A stretch of 64,000 nucleotides of DNA from Christensenellaceae bacterium (GCA_020025205.1 JAHHSO010000006.1:1-64000), one strand, 5' to 3'. Positions 34,378 through 43,224 are shown, numbered from the stretch's first letter. Program-made: numbers and translations. Notes: generated by a model not told the origin, from the letters alone.

Positions 34378-35190
34378 ATGCTGAACAGAATCTTCATTTC
34401 TGCCGATATTGAAGGCACCTGCGGCATTGCCCACTGGGATGAAACGGAGCAGGGCAAGCAGGGCTATGAACTGTTCCGCCGTCAGATGACCCGTGAAGTG
34501 GCGGCAGCGTGCGAAGGAGCACAGGCCGGCGGCAGCGATGACATCTTTGTCAAGGATGCGCACGACAGCGCCCGAAACATTTTGACGGAAGAACTGCCGG
34601 AGAATGTGAGCATTTTCCGCGGCTGGGGCAGCGATGTGCATTCGATGGTGTCCGGGCTGGATGCGAGCTTTGCGGGCGTGTTGTTCACGGGCTGTCATTC
34701 CTCTTCCAACACCGACACAAGCCCTTTGTGCCACACGATGAATCTGGACAATGTGTCCGTTAAGATCAACGGCATTCAGGCCAGTGAGCTGGTCATCAAT
34801 GCATTTGCGGCAGCCATGTATGACGTGCCGGTGCTGATGGTCACGGGTGATCTGGGGGTGTGCGAGCAGGCCAAGCGTCTGAACCCTCATATTTTCACCG
34901 TGCCTGTCCAGAAGGGGCGCGGCAACGGCACCGTTTCTATCCATCCCGGGGAGGCTGTGCGCCGCATTCGCCAGACTGCCGAACAGGCCGTTCGTGAAGG
35001 AATTGAGCACCCGGAACGGTTTGTCATCGATATGCCCAACAAGTTTGATGTGGAAATCGAATACGTGAAACATTTCCGTGCACGCCGTGCGGGCTTCTAT
35101 CCCGGCGCCCATCAGACTGGCCCGCGGACGGTGCGCTTCTCGTCCGATGCGTATCTGGATGTGCTGCGCTTCTTCCTCTTCTGCCTCTGA
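34378..35190 (+). CDS. M55-family D-aminopeptidase (DppA-like)
   Basis: 270 residues. The zinc-binding N-terminus SADIEGTCGI (Asp10, Glu12) and the KDAHDSARNI segment mark family M55; FTGCHSSSNT and GDLGVCEQAKRL follow. DppA releases D-amino acids from short peptides, and probably recycles wall-derived D-Ala peptides in the cytoplasm. No dipeptide transporter is linked; instead it follows deoD closely. A perfect terminator comes after the stop. Confidence 0.88.
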   Translation: MLNRIFISADIEGTCGIAHWDETEQGKQGYELFRRQMTREVAAACEGAQAGGSDDIFVKDAHDSARNILTEELPENVSIFRGWGSDVHSMVSGLDASFAGVLFTGCHSSSNTDTSPLCHTMNLDNVSVKINGIQASELVINAFAAAMYDVPVLMVTGDLGVCEQAKRLNPHIFTVPVQKGRGNGTVSIHPGEAVRRIRQTAEQAVREGIEHPERFVIDMPNKFDVEIEYVKHFRARRAGFYPGAHQTGPRTVRFSSDAYLDVLRFFLFCL

Positions 35191-35207
35191 CAAGGATACA
35201 GAAAATC

Positions 35208-35240
35208 AACATGCGGAAACTTCGCCAGTTTCCGCATGTT
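35208..35240 (+). terminator. Perfect 14-bp terminator after the deoD operon
   Basis: AACATGCGGAAACT (35208-35221) and AGTTTCCGCATGTT (35227-35240) around TCGCC, followed by TTC. Confidence 0.85.
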
Positions 35241-35324
35241 TTCTGAGCAGACGTTCGGATTCAGTTTCTGCCCCCCAAAATCATGTTTTTTCATGAAAAT
35301 AAAAAAATCCCCTTGCGTCAGGGA

Positions 35325-35355
35325 TTGCTTGTGACGCAGCGTCATGAGCTAAAAT
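35325..35355 (+). promoter_or_regulatory. MerR-type promoter with operator in a 19-base spacer
   Basis: TTGCTT (35325-35330) and TAAAAT (35350-35355) are 19 bases apart, the over-long spacer typical of MerR-controlled promoters. The spacer holds the perfect palindrome TGACGCAGCGTCA (35332-35344). It lies directly upstream of the merR-like gene, suggesting autoregulation. Confidence 0.7.
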
Positions 35356-35378
35356 CGGCTCGTAAGGAGGTGAAAGCT

Positions 35379-36095
35379 ATGTCCTATACCACAGGAGAAG
35401 TCGCCAGAATCTGCGGCGTGACCGTCAGAACGGTACAGTATTACGATTCCAGAAATGTCCTTTCTCCCAGCGAACTGAGCGAAGGCGGCAGAAGGCTCTA
35501 TTCGGAAGAGGATGTGCAGAAAATGAAAATCATCTGTTTTCTGCGCGATCTGGATTTTTCCATCAAGAGCATCGCAGATCTCTTTGAAGAGGAACAACCC
35601 GAGGATGTTCTCCTTCTGCTTTTAGATCAGCAGGAAAAGGAGCTTCGCAAAGAGCTGGAGGATAAACAGGGAAAGCTGGAGCAGCTCTGTTCCCTCAAGC
35701 GGGGGCTAAAGAATCTGGAAATGATGTCTGTGGCATCTATCGGCGACATAGCACGTGTCATGAGAAACAAAAAGCAGCTGTTTAAAATGAGGGGGGCCAT
35801 GGTCGCAGGCGGAATTGTTCTGGATGCGGCACAAATCGGCGCGCTGATCTGGGGCTTTAAGACGGGCAGCTGGATGCCGTTGATCCTGTGCTTCTGCATG
35901 GCTTTTGTGCTGGGCGCTGCCCTCGCGTATCAGTATTATAGGTGGGTGGCATATATTTGCCCGAAATGTCATACTGTGTTTGTGCCGGGCTTCAAGGCGT
36001 TTTTCTTTGCTCGCCACACGCCCAGTACGCGGACGCTGACCTGCACAAACTGCGGCCATTCTGGTTCCTGCGTTGAAACGGCCAGAGAAGAATAA
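35379..36095 (+). CDS. MerR-family regulator with membrane segment and zinc ribbon
   Basis: 238 residues; AAGGAGG ends 8 bases before the ATG. Residues 1-70 are a MerR winged helix (YTTGEVARICGVTVRTVQYYD). A coiled-coil dimerisation helix spans about 75-115. Two membrane helices follow (about 139-160 and 165-185), then a zinc-ribbon-like tail with C194-x2-C197 and C222-x2-C225. MerR proteins normally end in a small soluble effector domain, so this one probably senses at the membrane and binds DNA at the same time. The palindrome in its own promoter is the likely target. Confidence 0.85.
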   Translation: MSYTTGEVARICGVTVRTVQYYDSRNVLSPSELSEGGRRLYSEEDVQKMKIICFLRDLDFSIKSIADLFEEEQPEDVLLLLLDQQEKELRKELEDKQGKLEQLCSLKRGLKNLEMMSVASIGDIARVMRNKKQLFKMRGAMVAGGIVLDAAQIGALIWGFKTGSWMPLILCFCMAFVLGAALAYQYYRWVAYICPKCHTVFVPGFKAFFFARHTPSTRTLTCTNCGHSGSCVETAREE

Positions 36096-36097
36096 AA

Positions 36098-36133
36098 CAA
36101 AAAACGAGACGGTTTGAGCTGTCTCGTTTTTTG
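36098..36133. terminator. Bidirectional terminator
   Basis: CAAAAAACGAGAC (36098-36110) pairs with GTCTCGTTTTTTG (36121-36133), between the convergent MerR gene and the small membrane protein gene. Confidence 0.85.
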
Positions 36134-36142
36134 TTTGCAGTA

Positions 36143-36412
36143 TTATTTGGAACGGATGTGTCCAAGAAGATAGAAACCAATCAGACCGCCGAACGTCAGC
36201 AGGATGGGCCAAAGCCAGTCCACAAAGGAAAAACCGGTCATGTACACGGCTGTCGGTCCATCTTCGCCGCCGATGATGGCGATGGAAGAGATCTCTGCGG
36301 GGCTTGGCGTGAGACCCAAAAACGGCAGAAGGCGCAGCACGAGCAGAAGAAAGCCGATGACGGCAAGCGCCAGAAACAGAAAACGCCACGGATTTTTGCG
36401 GGTTTCGCTCAT
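36143..36412 (-). CDS. Small membrane protein with OadB-like GGEDGPT motif
   Basis: 89 residues: one N-terminal helix (about 9-30), then SSIAIIGGEDGPTAVYMTG, then a second helix (about 63-83). The central motif closely matches GIIGGADGPT(A/S)IF of the beta subunit of sodium-pumping decarboxylases (OadB), yet the rest of OadB is absent. It may be a free-standing domain or an assembly factor; the function is unknown. GGAGAG precedes the ATG. It lies 29 bases behind the second ThrE gene and ends at a hairpin, so it is the last gene of the exporter operon. Confidence 0.65.
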   Translation of the reverse strand: MSETRKNPWRFLFLALAVIGFLLLVLRLLPFLGLTPSPAEISSIAIIGGEDGPTAVYMTGFSFVDWLWPILLTFGGLIGFYLLGHIRSK

Positions 36413-36441
36413 TTTATATCTCTCCGAATGGGTTGCAGATT

Positions 36442-36909
36442 TTACTGATCTTTCGGCGTAGAAGTAGGCACGGGCGGGCGCTTCTTGGAAATCGCCCGGA
36501 AGAACACCGATGTCACCGCGGCGCCCATGGCGATGGCCGCGACGGTTTGCAGGGAGTTGAACGTCTCCACAGCGGCCAGCGGACCGTTGTTTTCAACAAG
36601 CGCGAGCATGGCACAATAGAAATTGTATCCGGGGACGAGGGGAAGAAGCGCACTCAGCAGGAAAATGGTTGCAGGCATGTGCATGATGCGCGCCAGAATT
36701 TCGCAGATGATCGACACGACAACGGTTGCGAAGAAGTAGGACGAAATGAGGCCATAGCCCATCGCATCCATGATAAAATAGATGGAATAACCGAGCATGG
36801 CGGTGAAAGAAGCGGGAAGCGCCGTGTTTTTCGGGGCGTTAATCAGGAATGTACAGCCCAGCGTGCCGCCGAATGCGCCGATTGCACGGAAAAAGAGATC
36901 GTGTATCAT
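36442..36909 (-). CDS. Threonine/serine exporter, small (DUF3815-type) subunit
   Basis: 155 residues with four hydrophobic helices and the conserved PATIFLLSALLPLVPGYNFYCAM stretch (split here as PATIFLLSAL and LPLVPG) seen in the C-terminal half of ThrE. It overlaps the preceding gene by 4 bases (ATGA type), so the two halves of the exporter are translated together. ThrE exports threonine and serine by proton exchange. With serine dehydratase in the same region it could relieve serine excess. Confidence 0.85.
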   Translation of the reverse strand: MIHDLFFRAIGAFGGTLGCTFLINAPKNTALPASFTAMLGYSIYFIMDAMGYGLISSYFFATVVVSIICEILARIMHMPATIFLLSALLPLVPGYNFYCAMLALVENNGPLAAVETFNSLQTVAAIAMGAAVTSVFFRAISKKRPPVPTSTPKDQ

Positions 36910-37670
36910 ACGGCCAGCCTCCCTACGATGGCGAAGACTTCAAGGCCAACATAGACACCAAGCGCCACAAAAACAGCCAGCAAAATGGCTTCCGCGCCGC
37001 GGGCAATGCCGGAAACCAGGTCTCCAAACATGGTGTCGCGAACAGCGGTTGTCATCAGCAGGCCGGACAGAAGCGGCATGATGCCGCCGCTGATGGCGGC
37101 ATTGACGCTGTCAAACGGGATGAAAAGGTGAGCAAACTGTGCCAGAACGGCGGTCAGAAAACCGCCTGTGAAGTTGCCGAAAAGCGTGCCCATTTCGACA
37201 TTGGAGAAAAAAGGCTGAACGCTCTGGGTCAGGATTCCGATAAAGAAAGAGACGATGAACGTGCGGATATCGGAACACAGCAGCAGACAGAAAAACGCGG
37301 AAGATATGCCGTATGCGATTTTCTGCTTCCAAGGGGCAGGCGGCGGCATATTTTCAATCCTGTGAAGGATGGATTCGGCTTCTTCAAAGTCGATTTCGCC
37401 GGCAGAAAGGCGGCGGCTGATGGCGTTCACCTGTGCGATGCGCATGGTATTGGTGCCGCGCTTATTGAGGCGGACAACGTGCGCATATCCATCTGAATCA
37501 AGCAGAATGGTGGTTGGGAAAGCGGAGATGCTGAAAGAAGAAAGGCCGATGCTCTTGGCCATGCGGATAGCAGTCTCCTCGACGCGATACGTTTCGCTTC
37601 CGTTTTCCAGAAGAAGACGAGAGGCTAAACACAGAAAATCAATTTTTCTTTTGCGCATTTCGTTGTCCAT
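36906..37670 (-). CDS. Threonine/serine exporter, large (DUF1212-type) subunit
   Basis: 254 residues. The N-terminal soluble half (about 1-115) has LLLENGSETYRVEETAIRMA, the DUF1212 signature, and the C-terminal half has about five membrane helices. It represents the N-terminal half of ThrE; the rest is encoded by the overlapping next gene. GGAGG lies before the ATG. The secreted metallo-beta-lactamase-fold gene is 61 bases upstream in the same direction and may share the transcript. Confidence 0.88.
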   Translation of the reverse strand: MDNEMRKRKIDFLCLASRLLLENGSETYRVEETAIRMAKSIGLSSFSISAFPTTILLDSDGYAHVVRLNKRGTNTMRIAQVNAISRRLSAGEIDFEEAESILHRIENMPPPAPWKQKIAYGISSAFFCLLLCSDIRTFIVSFFIGILTQSVQPFFSNVEMGTLFGNFTGGFLTAVLAQFAHLFIPFDSVNAAISGGIMPLLSGLLMTTAVRDTMFGDLVSGIARGAEAILLAVFVALGVYVGLEVFAIVGRLAV

Positions 37671-37731
37671 GCTGTTCCTCCGGGAGTAGAATCGAAATTG
37701 ATTATAGCGGCCTGCACGCGCCTTGTCAACA

Positions 37732-38547
37732 TCAACCGATGCGCACGGCCTTTCCGTCGGACAGCACGGTCAGGTCGCCGTCCTGTGCGCTGTGGACATC
37801 CGTCCCCAGGTTTTTCAGCAGTTCCGTGATATATGGATGGGAAGGCTCCTCTTCGCTGTCCGGAATGAACGCAATTTTCGGGCTGCAAGCGCGGAGAAAG
37901 TCTTCGCTTGTTTCAACCAGCCGGCCGTGATAGGGCACTTTCAAAACGTCGCAGGCAAGGTCTCCTTCTGCAAGCAGTTCTTTTTGGCGCGCGTCTTCGG
38001 CATCCCCCGTAAACAGGAAGCGGGTGTCGCCGTAGGTGAGCCGCGCGGCGATGGAAAAGTCGTTTTCCTCATCTGCGCCATAGAATGTTTCCTGCGCAGC
38101 ACTCAAGAGGAGTGAGGTGCTGCCATATGTGAAGGAGAGGGATTGCTTAGCAGGCAGTTTGGTCACGGTGGTATCGGGGCTTTCTTCAAGCGCCTTGGTG
38201 AACTGGTCAAGCTGCTTGCTTTCTTTGGAGTAGTCCGGAATGACTACCTGGGAAACAGAAAATTCCTCCAGAATCTTGTCCGCACCGCCGACATGATCCT
38301 TGTCAAAATGCGTAATGAGCATCAAGTCAATGGTTGTAATGCCCTCCTGTTTGAAGCGCTCGCAGAGCATTTTTCCGGCCTTGTTGGTGCCGGTGTCAAT
38401 CAGGATGCGTGCGCCGTCCGGCGTAGTGATGAGCATGGCATCGGCCTTGCCCACATCGTAAAAATCGACGCGCAGATCCTGTGCCAGAGCAGCGGGCGGC
38501 AGGCAGAAAAGCGCCAGCAGCAAAAGAAAAGGCAGATATTTTTTCAT
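37732..38547 (-). CDS. Secreted ComEC/Rec2-like metallo-beta-lactamase-fold hydrolase
   Basis: 271 residues. Signal peptide to about residue 22 (CLPPAALAQ). The mature enzyme starts DLRVDFYDVGKADAMLI and has THFDKDHVGG (His80, Asp82, Asp84, His85), FTGDAE and KVPYHG, all metal-site segments of the ComEC C-terminal-domain type. It has no membrane channel, so it is an exported stand-alone hydrolase. ComEC domains of this kind cut a DNA strand during uptake; other members have unknown substrates. AAAGGAGGG precedes the ATG. Confidence 0.85.
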   Translation of the reverse strand: MKKYLPFLLLLALFCLPPAALAQDLRVDFYDVGKADAMLITTPDGARILIDTGTNKAGKMLCERFKQEGITTIDLMLITHFDKDHVGGADKILEEFSVSQVVIPDYSKESKQLDQFTKALEESPDTTVTKLPAKQSLSFTYGSTSLLLSAAQETFYGADEENDFSIAARLTYGDTRFLFTGDAEDARQKELLAEGDLACDVLKVPYHGRLVETSEDFLRACSPKIAFIPDSEEEPSHPYITELLKNLGTDVHSAQDGDLTVLSDGKAVRIG

Positions 38548-38937
38548 AATATACCCTCCTTTTTCAAAAAACGAATGAGCGCGGGCATTTCATCCCGCTG
38601 GATAACTCCATTATATCAAAAGGAGGCACAAAAGAAAATTATTTTTTCCTTGCAATGGATGGCAGGGGGAAAAAGGAAGACAAAAGAGCAGCGCAGGCGG
38701 GGAGAAAAACCATGATTTGCTTTTGTTCAGCCCGACGGGCGGCTGAAAACGCTTTGCAGCCATACGCGCGGATAATGATTTTCTATTCTTGGAGAAGATC
38801 TTTTGCGCGGGGAATGCAAAATGCATTGTTCTAAAAAAGTGTGTATTATACGCCTGCATTTGGGAAGGAGAAAAATATCTGCGATGGGCAAAAGGACATT
38901 GACCGCACGATTTGTGAGAGGGGGTTCTGCAATAAAA
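38548..38937. other. Intergenic stretch without a recognised gene
   Basis: About 390 bases upstream of the metallo-beta-lactamase-fold gene and up to the palindrome at 38938. Short frames have no ribosome binding site. The promoter of the leftward gene must be in the first part; I cannot place it firmly. Confidence 0.5.
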
Positions 38938-39050
38938 ATTTAAACGGCAGATAGAGAAGCTGGATATACTCCCCCTTAAATAGACCATGGGAATAACCCA
39001 AACTACTTCAGGGGGAGTTTCTCTGTCTGCCGTTTTTGCGTCTGTTTAAA
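38938..39050. repeat. 113-base nested palindrome
   Basis: Four nested arms pair: ATTTAAAC (38938) with GTTTAAAT (39043); AAACGGCAGA (38942-38951) with TCTGCCGTTT (39026-39035); AGAGAA with TTCTCT; and CTCCCCCT (38969-38976) with AGGGGGAG (39010-39017). It overlaps the last codons of the APH-like gene by a few bases. It may be a terminator, a MITE or both. Confidence 0.7.
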
Positions 39051-39933
39051 TGTTTATGACGCCTGTGTACCAGGAGGGAACAGGATTTTTCATATTGTCA
39101 TACCAGATGAGGATATCGTTTGCCTGATTGAGCATCACTTGGATTTGATCCTGCCCAAACGGGAGCGCCCAAGGCAAGGAGGAAAGTGTGTTGCTGGATA
39201 TGTACAAGGCAAGCAGCTTCCAAAACGCCAGCGGCACATGGTTGTCAAAGTATCCGTTTACCATGCCGGAGGAAAATTGCGGGGACCGCTGAGCGCACCA
39301 TACAATGCGGTTGAATTCTTCCCACGGATCGCCGTAATCACCGCGGTTGAAGTCAATGATGTGAAGCTGACCGTTTCGATCTATCATCATATTGCCGATA
39401 TGATAGTCGCCGTGCTGGTAAACTTGCGGCCTGTCCTTCAGCAAGTGACGGTTTTCATGGATGTAGTCCATAAAGGCCTGTCCGTTTTCGTATTGGACGG
39501 GGCATTTTGTGTACATTTGAATTTTATAGTCCATCTTGCGATTAAACCGGATTTCCCAATCTTCCAGCGTATCCGGGGCGGGGATGGAGTGAATCTTGCG
39601 CAGGATGCATCCGGCTTCCAGCCCGTAGGCATACTGCTTGGAATCTGAAAGCGTTGAGAGAATCTCCTGGGCATCGACGCCGTCAATCCAAGTTTGAAGG
39701 GAATAGACGCCTTCATCAGCAATGCCAAACTCTAACGGTCTGCACATGGGAAAACCAAGCGTCTCCAAATGCTGCATCTTTTCGAATTCTTTTTTCTTGC
39801 GATCATACTGTTCAATCGGAGAAATACGCAGCAAAAACTTGTTTCCGCAGCTGTCTGTGGTGCAATACTTTTTGTCTCCAGACCATCCTTTTTCGATGAG
39901 TTCTTTTGTAATCAGCTTTTGATTGGGCATCAT
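39046..39933 (-). CDS. Aminoglycoside-phosphotransferase/choline-kinase-fold kinase
   Basis: 295 residues. Catalytic loop HGDYHIGN (174-181) and the magnesium-binding IDFNRGDYGDP (193-203) place it in the APH superfamily, which phosphorylates small hydroxyl compounds such as antibiotics, choline or sugars. The substrate is unknown. Two adjacent ATGs follow GGGAGGGG; the first is chosen. The gene is monocistronic and ends within a large palindrome. It need not confer resistance; most such chromosomal members are housekeeping kinases. Confidence 0.8.
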   Translation of the reverse strand: MMPNQKLITKELIEKGWSGDKKYCTTDSCGNKFLLRISPIEQYDRKKKEFEKMQHLETLGFPMCRPLEFGIADEGVYSLQTWIDGVDAQEILSTLSDSKQYAYGLEAGCILRKIHSIPAPDTLEDWEIRFNRKMDYKIQMYTKCPVQYENGQAFMDYIHENRHLLKDRPQVYQHGDYHIGNMMIDRNGQLHIIDFNRGDYGDPWEEFNRIVWCAQRSPQFSSGMVNGYFDNHVPLAFWKLLALYISSNTLSSLPWALPFGQDQIQVMLNQANDILIWYDNMKNPVPSWYTGVINI

Positions 39934-40188
39934 CCGCCCCTCCCTTCGCGTAAAATATGTTGATTATACCATGTATCTGCGGCTTTTCAAGTGTGTTAAG
40001 GGACGGAAAATAGATGACGCATGCTGCTTGCCGCCGCCGGAGAGTTGCCGTTTTTTAAGGATAAGCATGGAATTGATTTGAAATGCCGCAGACAGGAGGA
40101 GGGAGTACGCTGATAAATAAATCATTACCGAGCAGCAGAGTCTAAACATACAGGATGGATGAAGAATTTGTCGGATCAATCACATCAT

Positions 40189-41184
40189 TCAACAGCCCTT
40201 GCGATCTCGAATGCAATTGGAAATTTCTTCAATGGCGAAATAGAGAACGCCTGCCACCGGCCAGATGATCCAAGTGCGCTCCCAGTTGAGCGTCGCAAAG
40301 CTCCAAGCAAGATACAGCGCCGTGGTGAGGCTCCAGTAAATGACCGTCACAGAGTGATTTTTTCGGCTGCGCTGTTTTTTCTCCAAGGTATAGTCCCCTT
40401 CCTCTAACAGAACCTGAAAGCTGTCCCAAATCATGCCGCTGCGAACCAGAAGGAATGTGCCGGCGGCCACGAAACTGAGCAGAAGAGCGGTCATTAACGT
40501 GATGAGCATTTCGTTTTCTTCCTGAAAAAATCCAGCAGCCAGAATCAGGGGGACTACGGCCAGAATGCAGCAGGTTACGCCCAAAACGAGTGATCTGTGC
40601 CAATAGGGTTCATAGGCTTCGCGCTTGCGTTCGGTAATTCCGGCGACGCCGTATGCTGTTTCAAGGGGATCTTTCTCCCAATGCTCATATTTTTCCAGAT
40701 GCAGGCTCTCCAGAATAAAGATTGCAACAGCTGCGGCGACTAAGACGAGCAGAGCGCCTACACCTAGCCCTGATGCCATGTCTTCTGTCAGGGTGCTGCC
40801 CAGCTGTTCAGATAGGGCTGACAAAAGGATCAGCGGGACGGGACAGAGGATGCACATGGCCACGCCGGACGCAATTTTCCAGGCACTGTTTGAGACCTGG
40901 TCGAGATAGCTGTTGGCCTCGTCCAAACTGACAGAACAGATGGCGGCGTCCACATCAACGGACAATTCGCCCGGGGCAGGCTCTTCGGCGTCTTCGTTGA
41001 GCAGATAGTCGGTGCTAACGCCGAAAATCTGGCTCAGATTGATGATCTTATCCAGATCCGGCATGGAAGCCATGCTCTCCCATTTGGAGACGGACTGACG
41101 GCTGACTTCAAGGCGGGCGGCCAGTTCTTCTTGTGACCAGCCCTGCTGCTTTCTCAGCTTGACGATTTTTTCTGCAAGAATCAT
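40189..41184 (-). CDS. XRE-family regulator with membrane domain
   Basis: 331 residues. The ATG at 41184 gives the typical start MILAEKIVKLRKQQGWSQEE; an earlier ATG at 41215 is possible, and neither has a good Shine-Dalgarno. Residues 1-65 are a Cro/C1 helix-turn-helix (LAARLEVSRQSVSKWESMAS). The rest holds about six membrane helices with a cytoplasmic loop containing EKYEHWEKDP. Such proteins are thought to couple membrane state or a ligand to DNA binding. No target gene is evident; the gene stands alone. Confidence 0.8.
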   Translation of the reverse strand: MILAEKIVKLRKQQGWSQEELAARLEVSRQSVSKWESMASMPDLDKIINLSQIFGVSTDYLLNEDAEEPAPGELSVDVDAAICSVSLDEANSYLDQVSNSAWKIASGVAMCILCPVPLILLSALSEQLGSTLTEDMASGLGVGALLVLVAAAVAIFILESLHLEKYEHWEKDPLETAYGVAGITERKREAYEPYWHRSLVLGVTCCILAVVPLILAAGFFQEENEMLITLMTALLLSFVAAGTFLLVRSGMIWDSFQVLLEEGDYTLEKKQRSRKNHSVTVIYWSLTTALYLAWSFATLNWERTWIIWPVAGVLYFAIEEISNCIRDRKGC

Positions 41185-41487
41185 GTCTGTACACTCGAAC
41201 CGCATGCTGCGATTCGCCCTTTCTGTTTGATGGTTCCATCTTATCGTTTTTCCCGGTTGCTTTCTATCAAGTGGCCGTGGAACATTGTCAACCGGCGGTT
41301 GCATCGGGGTTTTTCGCTGCAAAATGCGCCTGCATAGCGGCATGATCGGCGCAGAAGCAAGCGTCTGGCTTTGCGGGGAAATGTGCTTTTTCTGCTGTAA
41401 TACCTGTTCAAAGCAGTTGAATTGTTGCAGATAGTATAGCATAAATATCATGCCGCCGCCAGCAGGTGCAGACCTGAAAGCATGTCA
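41185..41487. other. Intergenic region upstream of the XRE gene
   Basis: About 300 bases. It should contain the XRE promoter. No RNA motif, repeat or supported gene is seen. Confidence 0.5.
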
Positions 41488-41489
41488 AA

Positions 41490-41519
41490 AAGCGGCACCC
41501 GAAAACTCGAATGCCGCTT
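41490..41519 (-). terminator. Terminator of the parAB operon
   Basis: AAGCGGCA (41490-41497) pairs with TGCCGCTT (41512-41519), 25 bases past the parB stop, with an A run beyond it that becomes U on the minus strand. Confidence 0.75.
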
Positions 41520-41544
41520 GGAAAAATAAAATCAGGCGCGGGGA

Positions 41545-42432
41545 TTACTCCTCGCCCATCAGATCCCAAAGCTTTTGCAGCTCTTCCTGGCTGCTGTATG
41601 AGAGGACGACGCGGCCCTTTTGCTCGTTGCCTTCCAGCTTCACTTTCAGGCCCGTTGCTGTGCGCAGACGATCCTGAAACGCCTCGTATTCCGGCGGCCA
41701 GAAGTTTTTTTCTTTTGTTTCCTTTTTGCCGGAGGCGTTCTTGGCGGCGGCTTCCAGCTGGCGCACGGACCAGCTGAATTGCAGCGTTTTGGCAAATAGC
41801 CCTGCCTGAATTTCTTCGTCGTCGATGCCGGCCAGAACGCGCGCGTGACCTGCCGAGAGGGAACCTTCAATCACGGCGTCCTGAATGCGCTTGGGCAGGT
41901 TCAGAAGGCGCAGAAGATTGGCCACCGCCGGACGGCTGCGCCCCAACCGCTCGGCAACGGCTTCCTGCGTCAGCGCACATTCTTCCATCAGCCGGCTGAT
42001 GCCCCGTGCTTCTTCGATGGCATTCAGGTCTTCCCGCTGAATGTTTTCAATCAGCGCGGCCTCCTGACGCTTCACATCGTCCCAGTCGCGCACGATGGCG
42101 GGGATGGTGGCAAGGCCTGCCAGCCTTGAAGCGCGCCAGCGGCGCTCCCCGGCAATCAGCGTATAGCGTGCACCATCTCTGGCGACCAGAATGGGAGAAA
42201 TGACACCGCTGTGACGAATGGAGTCCGACAGCGCCAGCAGTGCATCATCATCGAACGTTTTGCGCGGCTGTCTGAGGTTTGGATCAATGTCGCCAACGGG
42301 AATGTCGATCACCGTGCCATTGGCAGCGGGTGCATCGCTCTCCTGCCCCGTCAGCTCGACGGACTCCACCACTTCTTCCACATCCGGCAGAATGGCGCTC
42401 AGCCCTCTGCCCAGTCCCATTTTTTTCGCCAT
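41545..42432 (-). CDS. parB: Chromosome partitioning protein ParB (Spo0J type)
   Basis: 295 residues. It starts MAKKMGLGRGLSAIL, the N-terminal peptide that stimulates ParA. The CTP-binding motif GERRWR is at 95-100 and ENIQRE at 129-134; the helix-turn-helix LTQEAVAERLGRSRPAVANL reads parS. ParB loads on parS as a CTP clamp and spreads. Three matching parS sites lie at 15.4-15.55 kb. AAAGG precedes the ATG. It is the last gene of a three-gene operon and follows parA by 33 bases. Confidence 0.97.
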   Translation of the reverse strand: MAKKMGLGRGLSAILPDVEEVVESVELTGQESDAPAANGTVIDIPVGDIDPNLRQPRKTFDDDALLALSDSIRHSGVISPILVARDGARYTLIAGERRWRASRLAGLATIPAIVRDWDDVKRQEAALIENIQREDLNAIEEARGISRLMEECALTQEAVAERLGRSRPAVANLLRLLNLPKRIQDAVIEGSLSAGHARVLAGIDDEEIQAGLFAKTLQFSWSVRQLEAAAKNASGKKETKEKNFWPPEYEAFQDRLRTATGLKVKLEGNEQKGRVVLSYSSQEELQKLWDLMGEE

Positions 42433-42465
42433 GACGGATAACGCCTTTCTTTCTTGAAAATTGAT

Positions 42466-43224
42466 TTATGCCTGTTCCAGAAATTCCCTGGCCAGCTGCT
42501 GATAGCTCTGGGCGCCCAGTGAGCGCGGGTCATACAGATGGATGGGCAGGCCGTGGCTGGGCGCTTCGCCCAAACGGACGTTTCTGGGGATGACGGTCTT
42601 GTAGACCTTGGTTTTAAAGACCTTGCGGACTTCCTGAGCAACCTGAACGCCCAGGTTGGTGCGTGCATCCAGCATGGTCAGCACAATACCCTCGATGTTG
42701 AGGTGCTTGTGCATCTTCTGCACTTTCTGGATGGTGCCCATCAGGGCGCTGACACCTTCCAGGGCGTAGTATTCGCACTGAATGGGGATGATGACACCGT
42801 CCGATGCGAACAGCGCGTTGAGCGTAATCAGTCCCAAAGACGGCGGACAGTCGATAAAGATATAATCGAACTGATCAGCGGCACCAGAAAGCGCTTTGGA
42901 CAGAATGCGCTCACGGTGCTGCATGGAGGCCAGTTCAATCTCTGCGCCGGCCAGACGGATGTCTGAAGGCAGGAGCATCAGCCCCGGCACGCTCGTTTCA
43001 CACAGCGCATCCTCAAGGGTTACAGAGCCGGCCATCACTTCATAAATGGTGGGAGTATTTTCCTCGGGATGGACGCCCAGACCGCTGGAGGTGTTGCCCT
43101 GCGGATCTGCGTCCACAACCAGAACCCTGCGGCCCTCGGCAGCTACGCATGCGGAAAGGTTGACGCTGGTGGTGGTCTTTCCGACGCCGCCTTTCTGGTT
43201 GGTTATTGCAATGATTTTAGCCAT
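42466..43224 (-). CDS. parA: Chromosome partitioning ATPase ParA (Soj type)
   Basis: 252 residues. The deviant Walker A KGGVGKTT at 11-18, DADPQGNTSSGLG, and the DYIFIDCPPSLG Walker B region identify a ParA/Soj ATPase. It binds DNA as an ATP dimer and is released by ParB to move origins; Soj proteins also act on DnaA. AGAAGGGA precedes the ATG. It lies 23 bases downstream of an unknown 150-residue gene and 33 bases upstream of parB. Confidence 0.97.
   Translation of the reverse strand: MAKIIAITNQKGGVGKTTTSVNLSACVAAEGRRVLVVDADPQGNTSSGLGVHPEENTPTIYEVMAGSVTLEDALCETSVPGLMLLPSDIRLAGAEIELASMQHRERILSKALSGAADQFDYIFIDCPPSLGLITLNALFASDGVIIPIQCEYYALEGVSALMGTIQKVQKMHKHLNIEGIVLTMLDARTNLGVQVAQEVRKVFKTKVYKTVIPRNVRLGEAPSHGLPIHLYDPRSLGAQSYQQLAREFLEQA

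Noticed and set aside
39046..39933. Aminoglycoside resistance gene
   Set aside because: The APH fold is clear, but no resistance subfamily motifs or mobile context support a resistance role.
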